From assembly GCF_006334915.2 (NCBI RefSeq), contig NZ_VDMA02000009.1, forward strand, positions 62,001 to 126,000: a DNA stretch of 64,000 nucleotides, given 5' to 3'. Below, in pieces: positions 17,144 to 24,699 of this stretch. A model generated the notes under the pieces. That model made no database searches, was not told the origin of the DNA, and saw nothing but the letters and a program-made list of their open reading frames with translations. This DNA is from Microbispora catharanthi (GTDB lineage Bacteria > Actinomycetota > Actinomycetes > Streptosporangiales > Streptosporangiaceae). The position numbers were made by a program, and so were the translations under genes. The stretch's first letter is position 1. Each line of letters opens with the position of its first letter.

Positions 17144-18078
17144 GCGAGCGACCTCGCCGTGACCACGCCGAAGCCGGCGCCCCAGGGGACGGAGGACCAG
17201 TAGCCCTCGTCCACCGTCTTGTACTCGCCCAAGGCCGACAGCGCCGAGAACGCGGCCAGCCACGTGCGCACCTCCTGCGCCCCTGATCCGCCCTCGCGGG
17301 TGATCCAGTCGTTGCGCCACTCGTCGGCCTGGGCCAGGTCGTTCGACCCCAGGACGCGCAGGATCTCGCGGTCGAAGGCCTCGTTGACCGGCTTGCAGTC
17401 GCCCTCGCCGCGGGCGTGCGCGTGCGCGGCCCGCATGATCATGGCCTCGCGCTCGGCGCGCTGCTCGGAGGTGACGACGGCGCTCGTCAGCCGCTGACGC
17501 ACCGGCTCGGGGGCGGTGTCGAACACCGCGATCGGCGGGTCGTGGGACAGGCCCCCGGAGGCGAGGAAGAGCACCCGCTCGCCGAGCTGTTCCGCCGTCC
17601 TGCCCACCGCCTCGCCGAAGAGGCGGATCCGCCCCATGGGGCCGAGCGGAAGGCCCACGCAGTTCACGAAGATCGGCACAAAGGGTTTGGTGAATTCCTC
17701 GCCGAAGATGAACTCCATCGTCTGGAGCATTCCGTGGTCGACTTTCAGCCGCTCCGAGCGTGGCACGTCGATGCCCTGGGCCAGTACGCCGGCGTGAAGA
17801 CGGCGCGCGGTTTCCGAGTCGACGGGAAGAGGCCCTTCCCGCGTTCCCCAGTCGCCGATGCCCTCGGCCTGGGCGCCGATGCAGAACGACGGCATCATTT
17901 CGTACAGCACGCCATTGAAATGGTCGGGGCCGAACGAGACCACGATTTCCGGGTCGAACTCGGCCACGAACTCCTTGACGCCTTCGATCGCCTCGAGGAT
18001 CTCTTCGTGGATCGTCCCGCCGGGATCGACCCTGCCCAGGGTCGGAGCATGGCTCATAGCCGCCAACGCGAAGCTCAC
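17140..18078 (-). CDS. mhpB: 2,3-dihydroxyphenylpropionate 1,2-dioxygenase-like class III extradiol dioxygenase
   Basis: Iron(II) extradiol ring-cleaving dioxygenase of the LigB/MhpB family, 312 residues (E. coli MhpB is 314). It matches MhpB along its length: AMSHAPTLGRVDP, PEIVVSFGPDHFNGVLYEMM, VDHGMLQTMEF, RVLFLASGGLSHDPP and the C-terminal RTWLAAFSALSALGEY. The His residues in MSHAP and PDHFNG and the later Glu/His are the expected metal and catalytic residues. I chose GTG at 18078 because GAGG precedes it; the GTG at 18096 has no ribosome site and overlaps the operator. First gene of the long catabolic operon. Confidence 0.93.
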   Translation of the reverse strand: MSFALAAMSHAPTLGRVDPGGTIHEEILEAIEGVKEFVAEFDPEIVVSFGPDHFNGVLYEMMPSFCIGAQAEGIGDWGTREGPLPVDSETARRLHAGVLAQGIDVPRSERLKVDHGMLQTMEFIFGEEFTKPFVPIFVNCVGLPLGPMGRIRLFGEAVGRTAEQLGERVLFLASGGLSHDPPIAVFDTAPEPVRQRLTSAVVTSEQRAEREAMIMRAAHAHARGEGDCKPVNEAFDREILRVLGSNDLAQADEWRNDWITREGGSGAQEVRTWLAAFSALSALGEYKTVDEGYWSSVPWGAGFGVVTARSLA

Positions 18079-18095
18079 GGGTCCTCGCCCTCTCA

Positions 18096-18117
18096 CTAGA
18101 ATCGCGGTTCCAGAATC
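18096..18117. promoter_or_regulatory. Probable TetR operator over the mhpB promoter
   Basis: Two direct copies of CYAGAATC (18096-18103 and 18110-18117) with a 14-base period lie just ahead of mhpB. Read on the minus strand they overlap a plausible promoter (TTGATT, 15 bases, TAGTGA). The same arrangement occurs upstream of the symporter gene at 21128. The divergent TetR gene is the obvious candidate to bind here (inference). Confidence 0.6.
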
Positions 18118-18274
18118 AACGTACTAGCGGGGAGATGCTCCCGCAACCCCCCGAGCCCCCCCGCCGGATTCCTGCTCGGACGGTGCGGGGGGCGGCGTGG
18201 CACCCCGTGCGGAGGCGGGAAGCGGGGGCCGGGGAGGACCTCGTGGCGGCCCTTGCCTCGCGTACACTCCCCCT

Positions 18275-18946
18275 ATGGCGCAAGGCACTTCACGGCGGGC
18301 GAGATCAGAGAACTCCAAGGAGCAGATCCTTCAGGCGGCGCTGCGCCTCGCCGTCGAGCGGGGTTACGAGGGCACGACGATGGCGGACGTCAGCGCGGAG
18401 TCGGGCCTGCCCATCGGCTCCGTGTACTGGCACTTCAAGAACAAGGAGCAGCTCTTCGTCGAATTGCTCGAGCACTGCCACGCCGAATGGCTCAAGATTC
18501 ACTCGGGCCCGATCGCGGTTCGCGACAAGGTGACGCGCGGCATCGCCGGCCAGGTCCGCGAGGACCCCGGCGGTTACTCACGCGAAGAGGCGCTGTTGAA
18601 GGTCGCGATGATCCTGGCTCTCGACAAACGTCTCGGCGGCCTCGGTGAAGACAGCGAGGTCCGCCGGACGTATATAAGGATCCGGTCCAAGATGTTCGAG
18701 GTCAATGTCAGGCATCTCGCGGATTCGCTGCCCGGCGACGTGGTCGAGGCGTTTCCCGAATTGCCGGAGAAGTTGGCGGTGCTCAGTCTCGCCCTTACCG
18801 ACGGCTTCTATGTGCACGCCAACTCGGCCATTCGCATTGATTTCGCCGAATATGCCGACCTCGCCGCCCTGGCACTCGAAGGACTGGTCGACCGGTACGT
18901 GAAACTCGCGCGCGAGCGCAAATCCATCTCCACCGCCGCCGGCTGA
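18275..18946 (+). CDS. TetR/AcrR family transcriptional regulator
   Basis: DNA-binding repressor of 223 residues with the TetR HTH in residues about 15-60 (ILQAALRLAVERGYEGTTMA, then SGLPIGSVYWHFKNKEQLF) and a helical ligand domain after it. It is transcribed away from the mhp operon and converges with the SDR gene, so it is the local regulator of both catabolic units. A TACACT hexamer at 18263-18268 ends six bases before the ATG and there is no ribosome site, suggesting a leaderless mRNA. The longer frame from 18197 lacks a ribosome site. The ligand is presumably a pathway intermediate (inference). Confidence 0.9.
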   Translation: MAQGTSRRARSENSKEQILQAALRLAVERGYEGTTMADVSAESGLPIGSVYWHFKNKEQLFVELLEHCHAEWLKIHSGPIAVRDKVTRGIAGQVREDPGGYSREEALLKVAMILALDKRLGGLGEDSEVRRTYIRIRSKMFEVNVRHLADSLPGDVVEAFPELPEKLAVLSLALTDGFYVHANSAIRIDFAEYADLAALALEGLVDRYVKLARERKSISTAAG

Positions 18947-18960
18947 TCGGCCGCCGGCGG
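18936..18960. terminator. Hairpin between convergent TetR and SDR genes
   Basis: CCGCCGGC (18936-18943) pairs with GCCGGCGG (18953-18960) around a nine-base loop. The stem overlaps the TetR stop codon and lies just beyond the SDR stop on the other strand, so it can serve both convergent transcripts. Confidence 0.5.
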
Positions 18961-18963
18961 AAG

Positions 18964-19677
18964 TCAGACGCTCCGGGTCACGCCTCCGTCGACGCGCACG
19001 TTCTGGCCCGTGATGTACGCGGCGTCGTCCGACGTTAGGAACGCCACGGTACGCGCGATCTCGGCATAGCTGGCCGGACGTCGCATCGGGATGTTCGAGA
19101 CCCAGTCGCTCGGGACCGTCGCCGGGTCGGCCACGGTGTATCCCGGGAGAACGTTGTTGACCCTGATCCCGTCCGCGGCCACCTCGGCGGACCACAGCTT
19201 GACCCAGGTCGTCATCGCGGCCCGCGCCACCATGGACGTCGGGAAGCGAGGCGAGGGCTCGGTGGGGGCGGCACTGGAGATGTTGACGATCGCACCGCCA
19301 CCCCGGGACCGCATGACGGGGAGCGCCGCCTTGCAGGCACGCACCACGTTGTAGAAATACAGGTCGAAGCCGAGGGCCAGTTGCTCGTCCGTGAGCTCTT
19401 CGAGAGTGCCCTTCGGCCCGTGACCGGCGCTGTTCACGACGACGTCGAGACGTCCCCACTCGCCGGTCACCCGCTCCACGGCGGACTCGATCGTTCCCCG
19501 CGCGGTGTAGTCCCCGCGGACGGCCAGGCCGCCGATCTCACGGGCGAGACTCTCCACCGCCTCCCCGCGGGCCATCACCGCGACGCGGTGGCCGCGCGTC
19601 GAGAGCTCGCGGGCCGTCGCCGCGCCGATCCCGCTGCTCGCGGCGATGACCAGCGCGGCCCTCTTTCCCCCGATCAT
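18964..19677 (-). CDS. SDR-family oxidoreductase with altered catalytic residues
   Basis: Short-chain dehydrogenase/reductase fold of 237 residues. The nucleotide-binding motif is AASSGIGAATARE (TGxxxGIG type), followed by VVNSAGHGPKG (NAG type), IVNISSAAP and the C-terminal NVLPGYTVADP and ITGQNVRVDGG. The usual YxxxK active-site pair is not visible: the aligned segment reads TSMVARAAM, giving Ser for Tyr and Arg for Lys. It may therefore bind a dinucleotide without standard SDR chemistry, or use other residues. It follows the symporter gene by 39 bases on the same strand and is probably co-transcribed with it. Confidence 0.85.
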   Translation of the reverse strand: MIGGKRAALVIAASSGIGAATARELSTRGHRVAVMARGEAVESLAREIGGLAVRGDYTARGTIESAVERVTGEWGRLDVVVNSAGHGPKGTLEELTDEQLALGFDLYFYNVVRACKAALPVMRSRGGGAIVNISSAAPTEPSPRFPTSMVARAAMTTWVKLWSAEVAADGIRVNNVLPGYTVADPATVPSDWVSNIPMRRPASYAEIARTVAFLTSDDAAYITGQNVRVDGGVTRSV

Positions 19678-19716
19678 TGTGATCCTCCTGATGTGAGATG
19701 TCGTGTCTCGTGTTCC

Positions 19717-21066
19717 TCAGGCCGCGTTCAGTGCCGTCGCCGCCTCGACACCGGTGCGGACGCGCCGCACGTGGCCGTGCAGGAACAGCAGCACGATGGC
19801 CGAGAGGACGAGCGGCAGCGCGAACAACGCGAAGGTCAGGCGCGGTGCCACCTCGGCGTCGAAGAAGGCGCCGCCGAGGGTCGGGGCGATGATGCCGCCG
19901 ATGCGCCCCACTCCCATGACCAGTCCGTAGCCGGTCGAGCGGACCTTCTCCGGGTAGAGCAGAGGCACGGCGGCGTAGAAACCTGTCGTCGAGGCGCTCA
20001 GGAAGAACGAGGTGGCGGCGATGGCGAGGAAGGGAAGCGTCTGAACGGTCGCCGCCTGGCCGAAGACGACAAGGAAGACACCGCTCAGGACGATGACGAT
20101 CGCGGTCATCCGGTAGATGTCGCGCCGGGCGATGACGGCACCGAAGAGGAGGACGCCGATCACTCCTCCGATGCCGTACCAGGACATGGTGTCCGCTGCC
20201 ACGCTGCGGTCGTGCGTGACGTCGGCCATGTACTTGGCGGCCCAGTTCGTCGTGAAGTAGAAGCCGACCATGAAGAGGAAGTAGGCGAGGCTCGACAGCA
20301 TCGTGTTGCGCAGGAGCTTGCCCCTGAAGACCTCGGCGAACGGGGCCTTCGTCCTGGTGAGGCTCTCCTCCTGGGGGAGGGCGCTCACGGACTCGAGACC
20401 CATGCGGCCGAGGAGCCTGTTGAAGCGCTCGATCGCACCGCGCTTGCGGGAGGAGGCGATGTAGGCGAGGGACTCGGGCATCAGCAGGTGCACGAGGACG
20501 ATGCTGAGGAGCGCGCCTCCCGAACCGATGCCGAAGGCGAAACGCCACCCATGCTCGTGCAGCGTCGGGCCGATGAAGGTCGAGCCGAGGAACGTTCCGA
20601 TGGGGATGCCGGCGGCATACCCGGTCATGACGATCGGGTAGACGCGGGCGTTGACATATTCGGAGAAGAGAACCGCCACGACGGCGATGAGGGTGCCGAT
20701 CCCCGCGCCCGTCACGATGCGGCCGAGGGCGAGGAACGCGACGCCGTCGGCGAAGGTGGAGATCGCCATGCCGATCGCCACGATGTAGGCCCCGAGAAGG
20801 CCGGTGGCCCGGCGGCCGATCCTGTCGCCGAGCGGCGCGAGCGCGACCGCTCCGATGAACAGACCGACCAGGGCGCCCGACATCGCCATGCCGAGCTCCT
20901 TGGAGGTGATCCCGAAGTCGTCGGCGATGTAGGGCGACGCGAACGACGTCAACGAGATGTCATAGCCGTCCATCAGGACGAGGAAGAGACCGGTGGCCAC
21001 CACCCACCACTGCATCGCCGACATCTTCCTGGTCTTCAGGGTGTCGAAGACTCCTACCGCTGCCAT
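19717..21066 (-). CDS. MFS transporter, aromatic acid:H+ symporter (AAHS) type
   Basis: Twelve-helix inner-membrane symporter of 449 residues. LVLMDGYDISLTSFASPYI in the first helix carries the DGYD signature of the AAHS family (PcaK, BenK, MhpT), and PLGDRIGRRATGLLGAY is the loop 2-3 signature. It probably imports the aromatic acid degraded by the adjacent operon (inference from family and neighbours). ATG at 21066 has GGAGGAGAAGGG upstream. The promoter region carries a copy of the operator found ahead of mhpB. Confidence 0.9.
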   Translation of the reverse strand: MAAVGVFDTLKTRKMSAMQWWVVATGLFLVLMDGYDISLTSFASPYIADDFGITSKELGMAMSGALVGLFIGAVALAPLGDRIGRRATGLLGAYIVAIGMAISTFADGVAFLALGRIVTGAGIGTLIAVVAVLFSEYVNARVYPIVMTGYAAGIPIGTFLGSTFIGPTLHEHGWRFAFGIGSGGALLSIVLVHLLMPESLAYIASSRKRGAIERFNRLLGRMGLESVSALPQEESLTRTKAPFAEVFRGKLLRNTMLSSLAYFLFMVGFYFTTNWAAKYMADVTHDRSVAADTMSWYGIGGVIGVLLFGAVIARRDIYRMTAIVIVLSGVFLVVFGQAATVQTLPFLAIAATSFFLSASTTGFYAAVPLLYPEKVRSTGYGLVMGVGRIGGIIAPTLGGAFFDAEVAPRLTFALFALPLVLSAIVLLFLHGHVRRVRTGVEAATALNAA

Positions 21067-21093
21067 TTCCCTTCTCCTCCCTGAGATGGGATC

Positions 21094-21114
21094 GGGTGCC
21101 GCTTGAGGGCACCC
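21094..21114. repeat. Hairpin in the symporter 5' leader
   Basis: GGGTGCC (21094-21100) and GGCACCC (21108-21114) form an inverted repeat with a seven-base loop between the operator and the ribosome site of the symporter gene. It may be a leader stem; no further evidence. Confidence 0.35.
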
Positions 21115-21127
21115 CGGGGAGAGCACT

Positions 21128-21159
21128 CTAGAATTCGAGATCTAGAATGGTGATTCTGG
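21128..21159. promoter_or_regulatory. Probable TetR operator upstream of the symporter-SDR genes
   Basis: Two direct copies of CTAGAATK (21128-21135 and 21142-21149, period 14) are followed by an inverted copy GATTCTGG (21152-21159), the exact reverse complement of one half-site at the mhpB promoter. On the minus strand the arrangement overlaps TAGAGT, a possible -10. The shared motif links this promoter to the mhp operon. Confidence 0.6.
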
Positions 21160-21174
21160 GCGGAACAGTAACGA

Positions 21175-21190
21175 ACGCCACAAGTGGCGT
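21175..21190. repeat. Perfect inverted repeat in the intergenic region
   Basis: ACGCCAC (21175-21181) and GTGGCGT (21184-21190) form a perfect dyad with two central bases. It lies between the symporter promoter and the terminator of the next gene. Role unknown; possibly an operator. Confidence 0.35.
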
Positions 21191-21309
21191 CAATGGGTTG
21201 TGAGGCCGGGCGGGTGAGCCTACCCCGCACCCTGAGGCCGGGTTCGAACCCGGCATCGACGGCTGTTACCGGGCAGGCCGCGGAGAGGGGTACAACCACT
21301 TTGAAACGC

Positions 21310-21342
21310 GCACAGGCACCTGCCGGGGGCAGGTGCCTGTGC
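21310..21342 (-). terminator. Strong rho-independent-type hairpin
   Basis: Fifteen paired bases with a three-base loop: GCACAGGCACCTGCC (21310-21324), GGG, then its complement to 21342. It begins 17 bases past the stop of the minus-strand MFS gene, so it is almost certainly its terminator; the following T-rich stretch is short. Confidence 0.75.
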
Positions 21343-21358
21343 CGAAGACTTGGCGCGA

Positions 21359-22798
21359 TCAGACCATCTGGTGCTGCTCGGCGCTGAGTGGTGCGGCGAT
21401 GTCCTCCAGCGAACGCCGGGCCGCCTCCACGCCCATGAACCACTGCACCAGCCCGGCCGCCATCATCAGGACGGCGCCGATGACGTAGCCGACCACGACG
21501 TTGCCGACGACCCCGCTCTCCACCAGGCGGCCGAACAGCACGGGCCCGATGATGCCGCCGAGCCCGGTGCCGACGGCGTAGAACAGCGCGATCGCCAGGG
21601 CCCTGGTCTCCATCGGGAAGATCTCCGAGACCGTCAGGTAGGCGCTGCTCGCTCCCGCGGAGGCGAAGAAGAACACCACCATCCAGCAGGCCGTGAGGGT
21701 CACCGGGGTCAGCACGTGTGCGTTGAACAGCACGGCGGTGCCCAGTAGGAGCAGGCCCGACAGCACGTAGCTGCCCGCGATCATCGTCCGGCGCCCGACC
21801 GTGTCGAAGAATCGGCCGAGCAGGACCGGGCCGAGGAAGTTCCCGATCGCGATCGGGACGAGATACCACGGCGTGCTGCCGTCCGGCACCTTGAAGAACT
21901 TCGACAGCACCAGCGCGTACGTGAAGAAGATCGAGTTGTAGAGGAACGCCTGACCGATGAACAGCGACAGGCCGACGGTCGTGCGCTTGGGATAGCGGCG
22001 CAGCAGCGTGGCCGCCACCTCCGACAGCGGGGTGTGCGTCCGCTGGTTGATCCTGATCTCCCCGTGCGCCGGTTCGAGCGTCTTGCCGCTCTCCTCGCGG
22101 ACCTTCGTCTCGATCTCCCGCACGATCTCCTCGGCCTCTTCTCCGCGGCCGTGGATGAACAGCCAGCGCGGGCTCTCCGGCACGGTCCTGCGGACCAGCA
22201 GGATCGCCACGCCGAGGACGGCGCCCAGGCCGAACAGCAGGCGCCAGCCGAGACCGGCCGGCAGCAGGCTCGTGTCGAGCGCCGGGATCGCGATGAGCGC
22301 GCCGAGCGCGGTGCCGAGCCAGAAGGAGCCGTTCACCACCAGGTCGACCGTGCCGCGTACGCGGGCCGGGATGAGCTCGTCGATCGCCGAGTTGATCGCG
22401 GCGTACTCGCCTCCGATGCCGGCGCCGGTGAAGAACCGGCACAGGTAGAAGTACCAGGCGTCGTGCGAGAACGCCGTGGCCACGGTGGCGGCCAGGTAGA
22501 GGGCGAGCGTCACCAGGAAGAGCTTCTTGCGCCCGAACCGGTCCGTCAGGTGGCCGAAGAAGAGAGCGCCAAGGCAGGCTCCCGCGACGTACACGCCGGC
22601 GGCGATCCCGACCTCGCTGTCGGTGAGTCCCAGCCCGCTGCTCGGGTCCGTGATCCGGGGGCCGATGACCCCGACGATGGTCACTTCGAGCCCGTCGAGG
22701 ATCCAGACGGTGCCGAGTCCGATGAGCACGAGCCAGTGCCAACGGGCCCAGGGGAGCCGATCCAGCCGCGCGGGAATGTCGGTGCTTATTTGCGCCAT
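21359..22798 (-). CDS. MFS transporter, sugar-porter-like
   Basis: Twelve-helix inner-membrane carrier of 479 residues. Typical signatures are GHLTDRFGRKKLF (loop 2-3), RFFTGAGIGGEYAAINS in helix 4, RRTVPESPRWLFIHGRGEEA ending the N-half, and SEIFPMETRALAIALFYAVG in helix 10. The PESPRWL and GGEY motifs favour the sugar porter or related metabolite:H+ symporter groups, but the substrate is unknown; the neighbouring aromatic island allows an aromatic acid as well. The start codon lies inside a perfect inverted repeat. Confidence 0.85.
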   Translation of the reverse strand: MAQISTDIPARLDRLPWARWHWLVLIGLGTVWILDGLEVTIVGVIGPRITDPSSGLGLTDSEVGIAAGVYVAGACLGALFFGHLTDRFGRKKLFLVTLALYLAATVATAFSHDAWYFYLCRFFTGAGIGGEYAAINSAIDELIPARVRGTVDLVVNGSFWLGTALGALIAIPALDTSLLPAGLGWRLLFGLGAVLGVAILLVRRTVPESPRWLFIHGRGEEAEEIVREIETKVREESGKTLEPAHGEIRINQRTHTPLSEVAATLLRRYPKRTTVGLSLFIGQAFLYNSIFFTYALVLSKFFKVPDGSTPWYLVPIAIGNFLGPVLLGRFFDTVGRRTMIAGSYVLSGLLLLGTAVLFNAHVLTPVTLTACWMVVFFFASAGASSAYLTVSEIFPMETRALAIALFYAVGTGLGGIIGPVLFGRLVESGVVGNVVVGYVIGAVLMMAAGLVQWFMGVEAARRSLEDIAAPLSAEQHQMV

Positions 22799-22827
22799 AT
22801 CGTCCCCTTCTCCGGAAGATATGGCGC
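22792..22827 (-). promoter_or_regulatory. Inverted repeat enclosing the ribosome site and start codon of the MFS gene
   Basis: GCGCCATATC (22792-22801) and GATATGGCGC (22818-22827) are perfect 10-base arms with a 16-base loop. In the minus-strand mRNA the second arm contains the ATG start and the loop holds the ribosome site GGAGAAGGGG. It could be an operator or a translation-controlling stem. Confidence 0.6.
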
Positions 22828-22902
22828 CCGTCTACCCCGGATCCGGCCAGAAATTCGTTCCGCTTCTCACCGGTCTCGGCCCGTGGCGGTGCGGACCGGC
22901 GT

Positions 22903-23346
22903 TCAGGCCGTCCTCGTGCTCTCGCTTTCGACGCCCCTGGGCGGCGGTACGGCGGCGTCGTGCCCGAGCTCGAACCACACGCAGACCCCGGTGCGGCTCG
23001 CCGACACGCCCCACCGGCGGGTGAACAGGTGCACGAGGTGGACGCCGCGGCCCGGTGTCAGCTCGGGAGACGTCCAGCACCCGCAGCCCTGAGTCGACAA
23101 CGTGACGCGTGCCGCGGCGGGCGTGGCCAGGACCGACACGCCGTATCCCGGCGGGCGTCCGCAGGAGGCGGCGTGCCGGAGCGACTCGGCGACCAGCTCG
23201 CCGATCAGTTGCACGGCGTCGTCGCGGCAGGGGTGGCCGTCGCCGAGTCGGCTCGCCACGAACCGCCGGGCGGCCCGCACCTGGGACGGGTCTCCCGAGA
23301 AGGGGCGTGAGATCGCGATTCTCCCCGAGAGGTTGAGAATTGTCAT
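22903..23346 (-). CDS. HATPase (anti-sigma/AbaA-like ATP-binding) protein
   Basis: A 147-residue GHKL ATP-binding protein of the RsbW/SpoIIAB-like group. The N-box region is DDAVQLIGELVAESLRHAA and the G1 region is degenerate, LTPGRGVHLVHLF. It is divergent from an HTH/DUF5753 gene that is followed by a DUF397 gene. That arrangement matches the whiJ/abaA-type loci of Streptomyces, where the three products are thought to work together in developmental control. The family assignment is firm; the exact partner is inferred. Confidence 0.8.
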   Translation of the reverse strand: MTILNLSGRIAISRPFSGDPSQVRAARRFVASRLGDGHPCRDDAVQLIGELVAESLRHAASCGRPPGYGVSVLATPAAARVTLSTQGCGCWTSPELTPGRGVHLVHLFTRRWGVSASRTGVCVWFELGHDAAVPPPRGVESESTRTA

Positions 23347-23417
23347 CCCGTGATAACTCCCTGTGCACCCGCCTGCGGATGGCGATTCGAGGTCCGTGCA
23401 AGACTTCGTTCATCCTG

Positions 23418-23463
23418 CACTTTGCAAAACGGCTACGCAATATGGCGAATGCACGATTGCATA
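23418..23463. promoter_or_regulatory. Dyad motifs upstream of the WhiJ-type HTH gene
   Basis: The AT-richer divergent region holds TGCA-CTT-TGCA (23418-23427) and ATGCA-CGAT-TGCAT (23450-23463). These TGCA-rich dyads, 35 bases ahead of the HTH start, are plausible autoregulatory sites. No binding evidence exists. Confidence 0.35.
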
Positions 23464-23497
23464 GTTTCCTTTTGCGGCGAAAGGGAGAGTTCGGTTC

Positions 23498-24349
23498 ATG
23501 AGGGGAGTGGGCGGCCCTACAGTCCGGCTCCGCCGGCTTTCCGGTGAGCTGACGCGTCTGCGGCGAGAGGCCGGGTTCGTCCGCGAGGAGGTCGCGCGAC
23601 GGCTCGGCGTGGCGGTCTCCACCGTCTACCGGATCGAGGCGGGCCACACCCGCCCGCACACCCGGACCATCCGCGACCTGCTCGACCTCTACGGCGTCGA
23701 GGGCTCGGAACGGGACGCGTTGATCGCGCTGGCCAGGGACGCCGCCCGGCGGGGATGGTGGCGCGCCTACGACGACGTCCTGCCCGGGCCGTACGTCGGG
23801 CTGGAGGCCGAGGCGTCGTCGGTGCGCAACTACGAGCCGCTGCTGGTCCCCGGGCTGCTGCAGACGGAGGACTACGCCCGCGCGGTCATCGGCGCCGCCC
23901 TGGTGAAGGACCCGGCGGAGATCGAGCGCCGGGCGGCCGCCCGGATGGAGCGCCAGCGGCGCCTGACCGGGCCCGCCCCACTGGAGCTGTGGGCCGTCCT
24001 CGACGAGGCGGCGCTGCGCCGGCCCGTGGGCGGCCCGCCCGTGATGGCCGAGCAGCTGCGCAGGCTGCGGGAGATGGCCGTCCAGCCGAACGTCACCGTG
24101 CAGGTGCTGCCGTTCGACGCGGGCGCCTACCTCGGCATGGGCAACTCGACGGCGATCCTGGCCTTCCCCGATCCCGGCGACGCCGACGTGGTGCTGCTGG
24201 AGAACATGAGCGGCGAGCTCTACCTGGAGGATCCGGCGGAGATCCGCGGATACGTCCAGGTCTTCGATCATCTTCGTGCCGCCGCGCTCGGCCCGGAGAA
24301 GTCCATGGAAATGATCATTTCGGTCGAGAAGGAGATGGCGGGACGATGA
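23498..24349 (+). CDS. WhiJ-like XRE HTH regulator with DUF5753 domain
   Basis: A 283-residue regulator: Cro/C1-type HTH at about residues 15-70 (LTRLRREAGFVREEVARRLG, then VAVSTVYRIEAGHTRPHTRT) and a DUF5753 domain from about residue 85 (YVGLEAEASSVRNYEPLLVPGLLQTEDYARA, in two parts, then VTVQVLPFDAGAYLGMGN). It is translationally coupled by ATGA to the DUF397 gene. Start ATG with AAAGGGAGAG upstream. In actinomycetes such pairs control development or secondary metabolism, and the DUF397 partner antagonises or modulates the regulator. Confidence 0.9.
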   Translation: MRGVGGPTVRLRRLSGELTRLRREAGFVREEVARRLGVAVSTVYRIEAGHTRPHTRTIRDLLDLYGVEGSERDALIALARDAARRGWWRAYDDVLPGPYVGLEAEASSVRNYEPLLVPGLLQTEDYARAVIGAALVKDPAEIERRAAARMERQRRLTGPAPLELWAVLDEAALRRPVGGPPVMAEQLRRLREMAVQPNVTVQVLPFDAGAYLGMGNSTAILAFPDPGDADVVLLENMSGELYLEDPAEIRGYVQVFDHLRAAALGPEKSMEMIISVEKEMAGR

Positions 24350-24567
24350 GGGGACTTGTACCGGCGGACGACCTGGCCTGCGCGATCTGGCGCAAGGCGG
24401 CGCGCTCGAACACCGTCGGCAACCAGTGTGTGGAGGTCGCGCGCCTGCGCGACGGCGTCGCCGTACGCGACTCGAAGGATCCCCAGGGGCCGCGGCTGAT
24501 GTTCACCCCCGGCGAGTGGGAGGCGTTCGTCGAAGGGGTCAAGGGCGGGGAGTTCGACCTGTCCTGA
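24346..24567 (+). CDS. DUF397 protein
   Basis: A 73-residue DUF397 protein with the typical pattern AIWRKAARSNTVGNQCVEVAR, in which WRKA-x-S and the CVEVA turn are conserved, then VAVRDSKDPQGPRLMFTPGEW and a terminal F-x-x-GVKGGEFDL. It overlaps the HTH gene by four bases and is its presumed partner. Confidence 0.88.
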   Translation: MRGLVPADDLACAIWRKAARSNTVGNQCVEVARLRDGVAVRDSKDPQGPRLMFTPGEWEAFVEGVKGGEFDLS

Positions 24568-24584
24568 GACCTTCCGGTCCCCGC

Positions 24585-24669
24585 ACGGCCCGTCCCCGTC
24601 GCGCACCGTCGCGAAGGGGGCGGGCCGTATGGCATTCCGGGAGCGGTCCGGTGCGGCCGGTCCGGAATG
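24585..24669 (+). terminator. Two consecutive hairpins after the DUF397 gene
   Basis: ACGGCCCG (24585-24592) pairs with CGGGCCGT (24621-24628), and the stem extends inward through CCCC/GGGG. A second dyad, CATTCCGG (24633-24640) with CCGGAATG (24662-24669), follows. The first looks like the terminator of the HTH-DUF397 unit; the second lies just before the next small gene. Confidence 0.5.
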
Positions 24670-24699
24670 GCGGGCGCTCCACCGGGCAGGAGACCTGGC

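Noticed and set aside
21237-21254. GCCGGGTTCGAACCCGGC looks like the T arm of a tRNA
   Set aside because: The loop between the GGG/CCC stems is six bases, not seven, and no matching acceptor, D or anticodon arm can be drawn on either strand. It is a simple palindrome, possibly a tRNA-derived relic.
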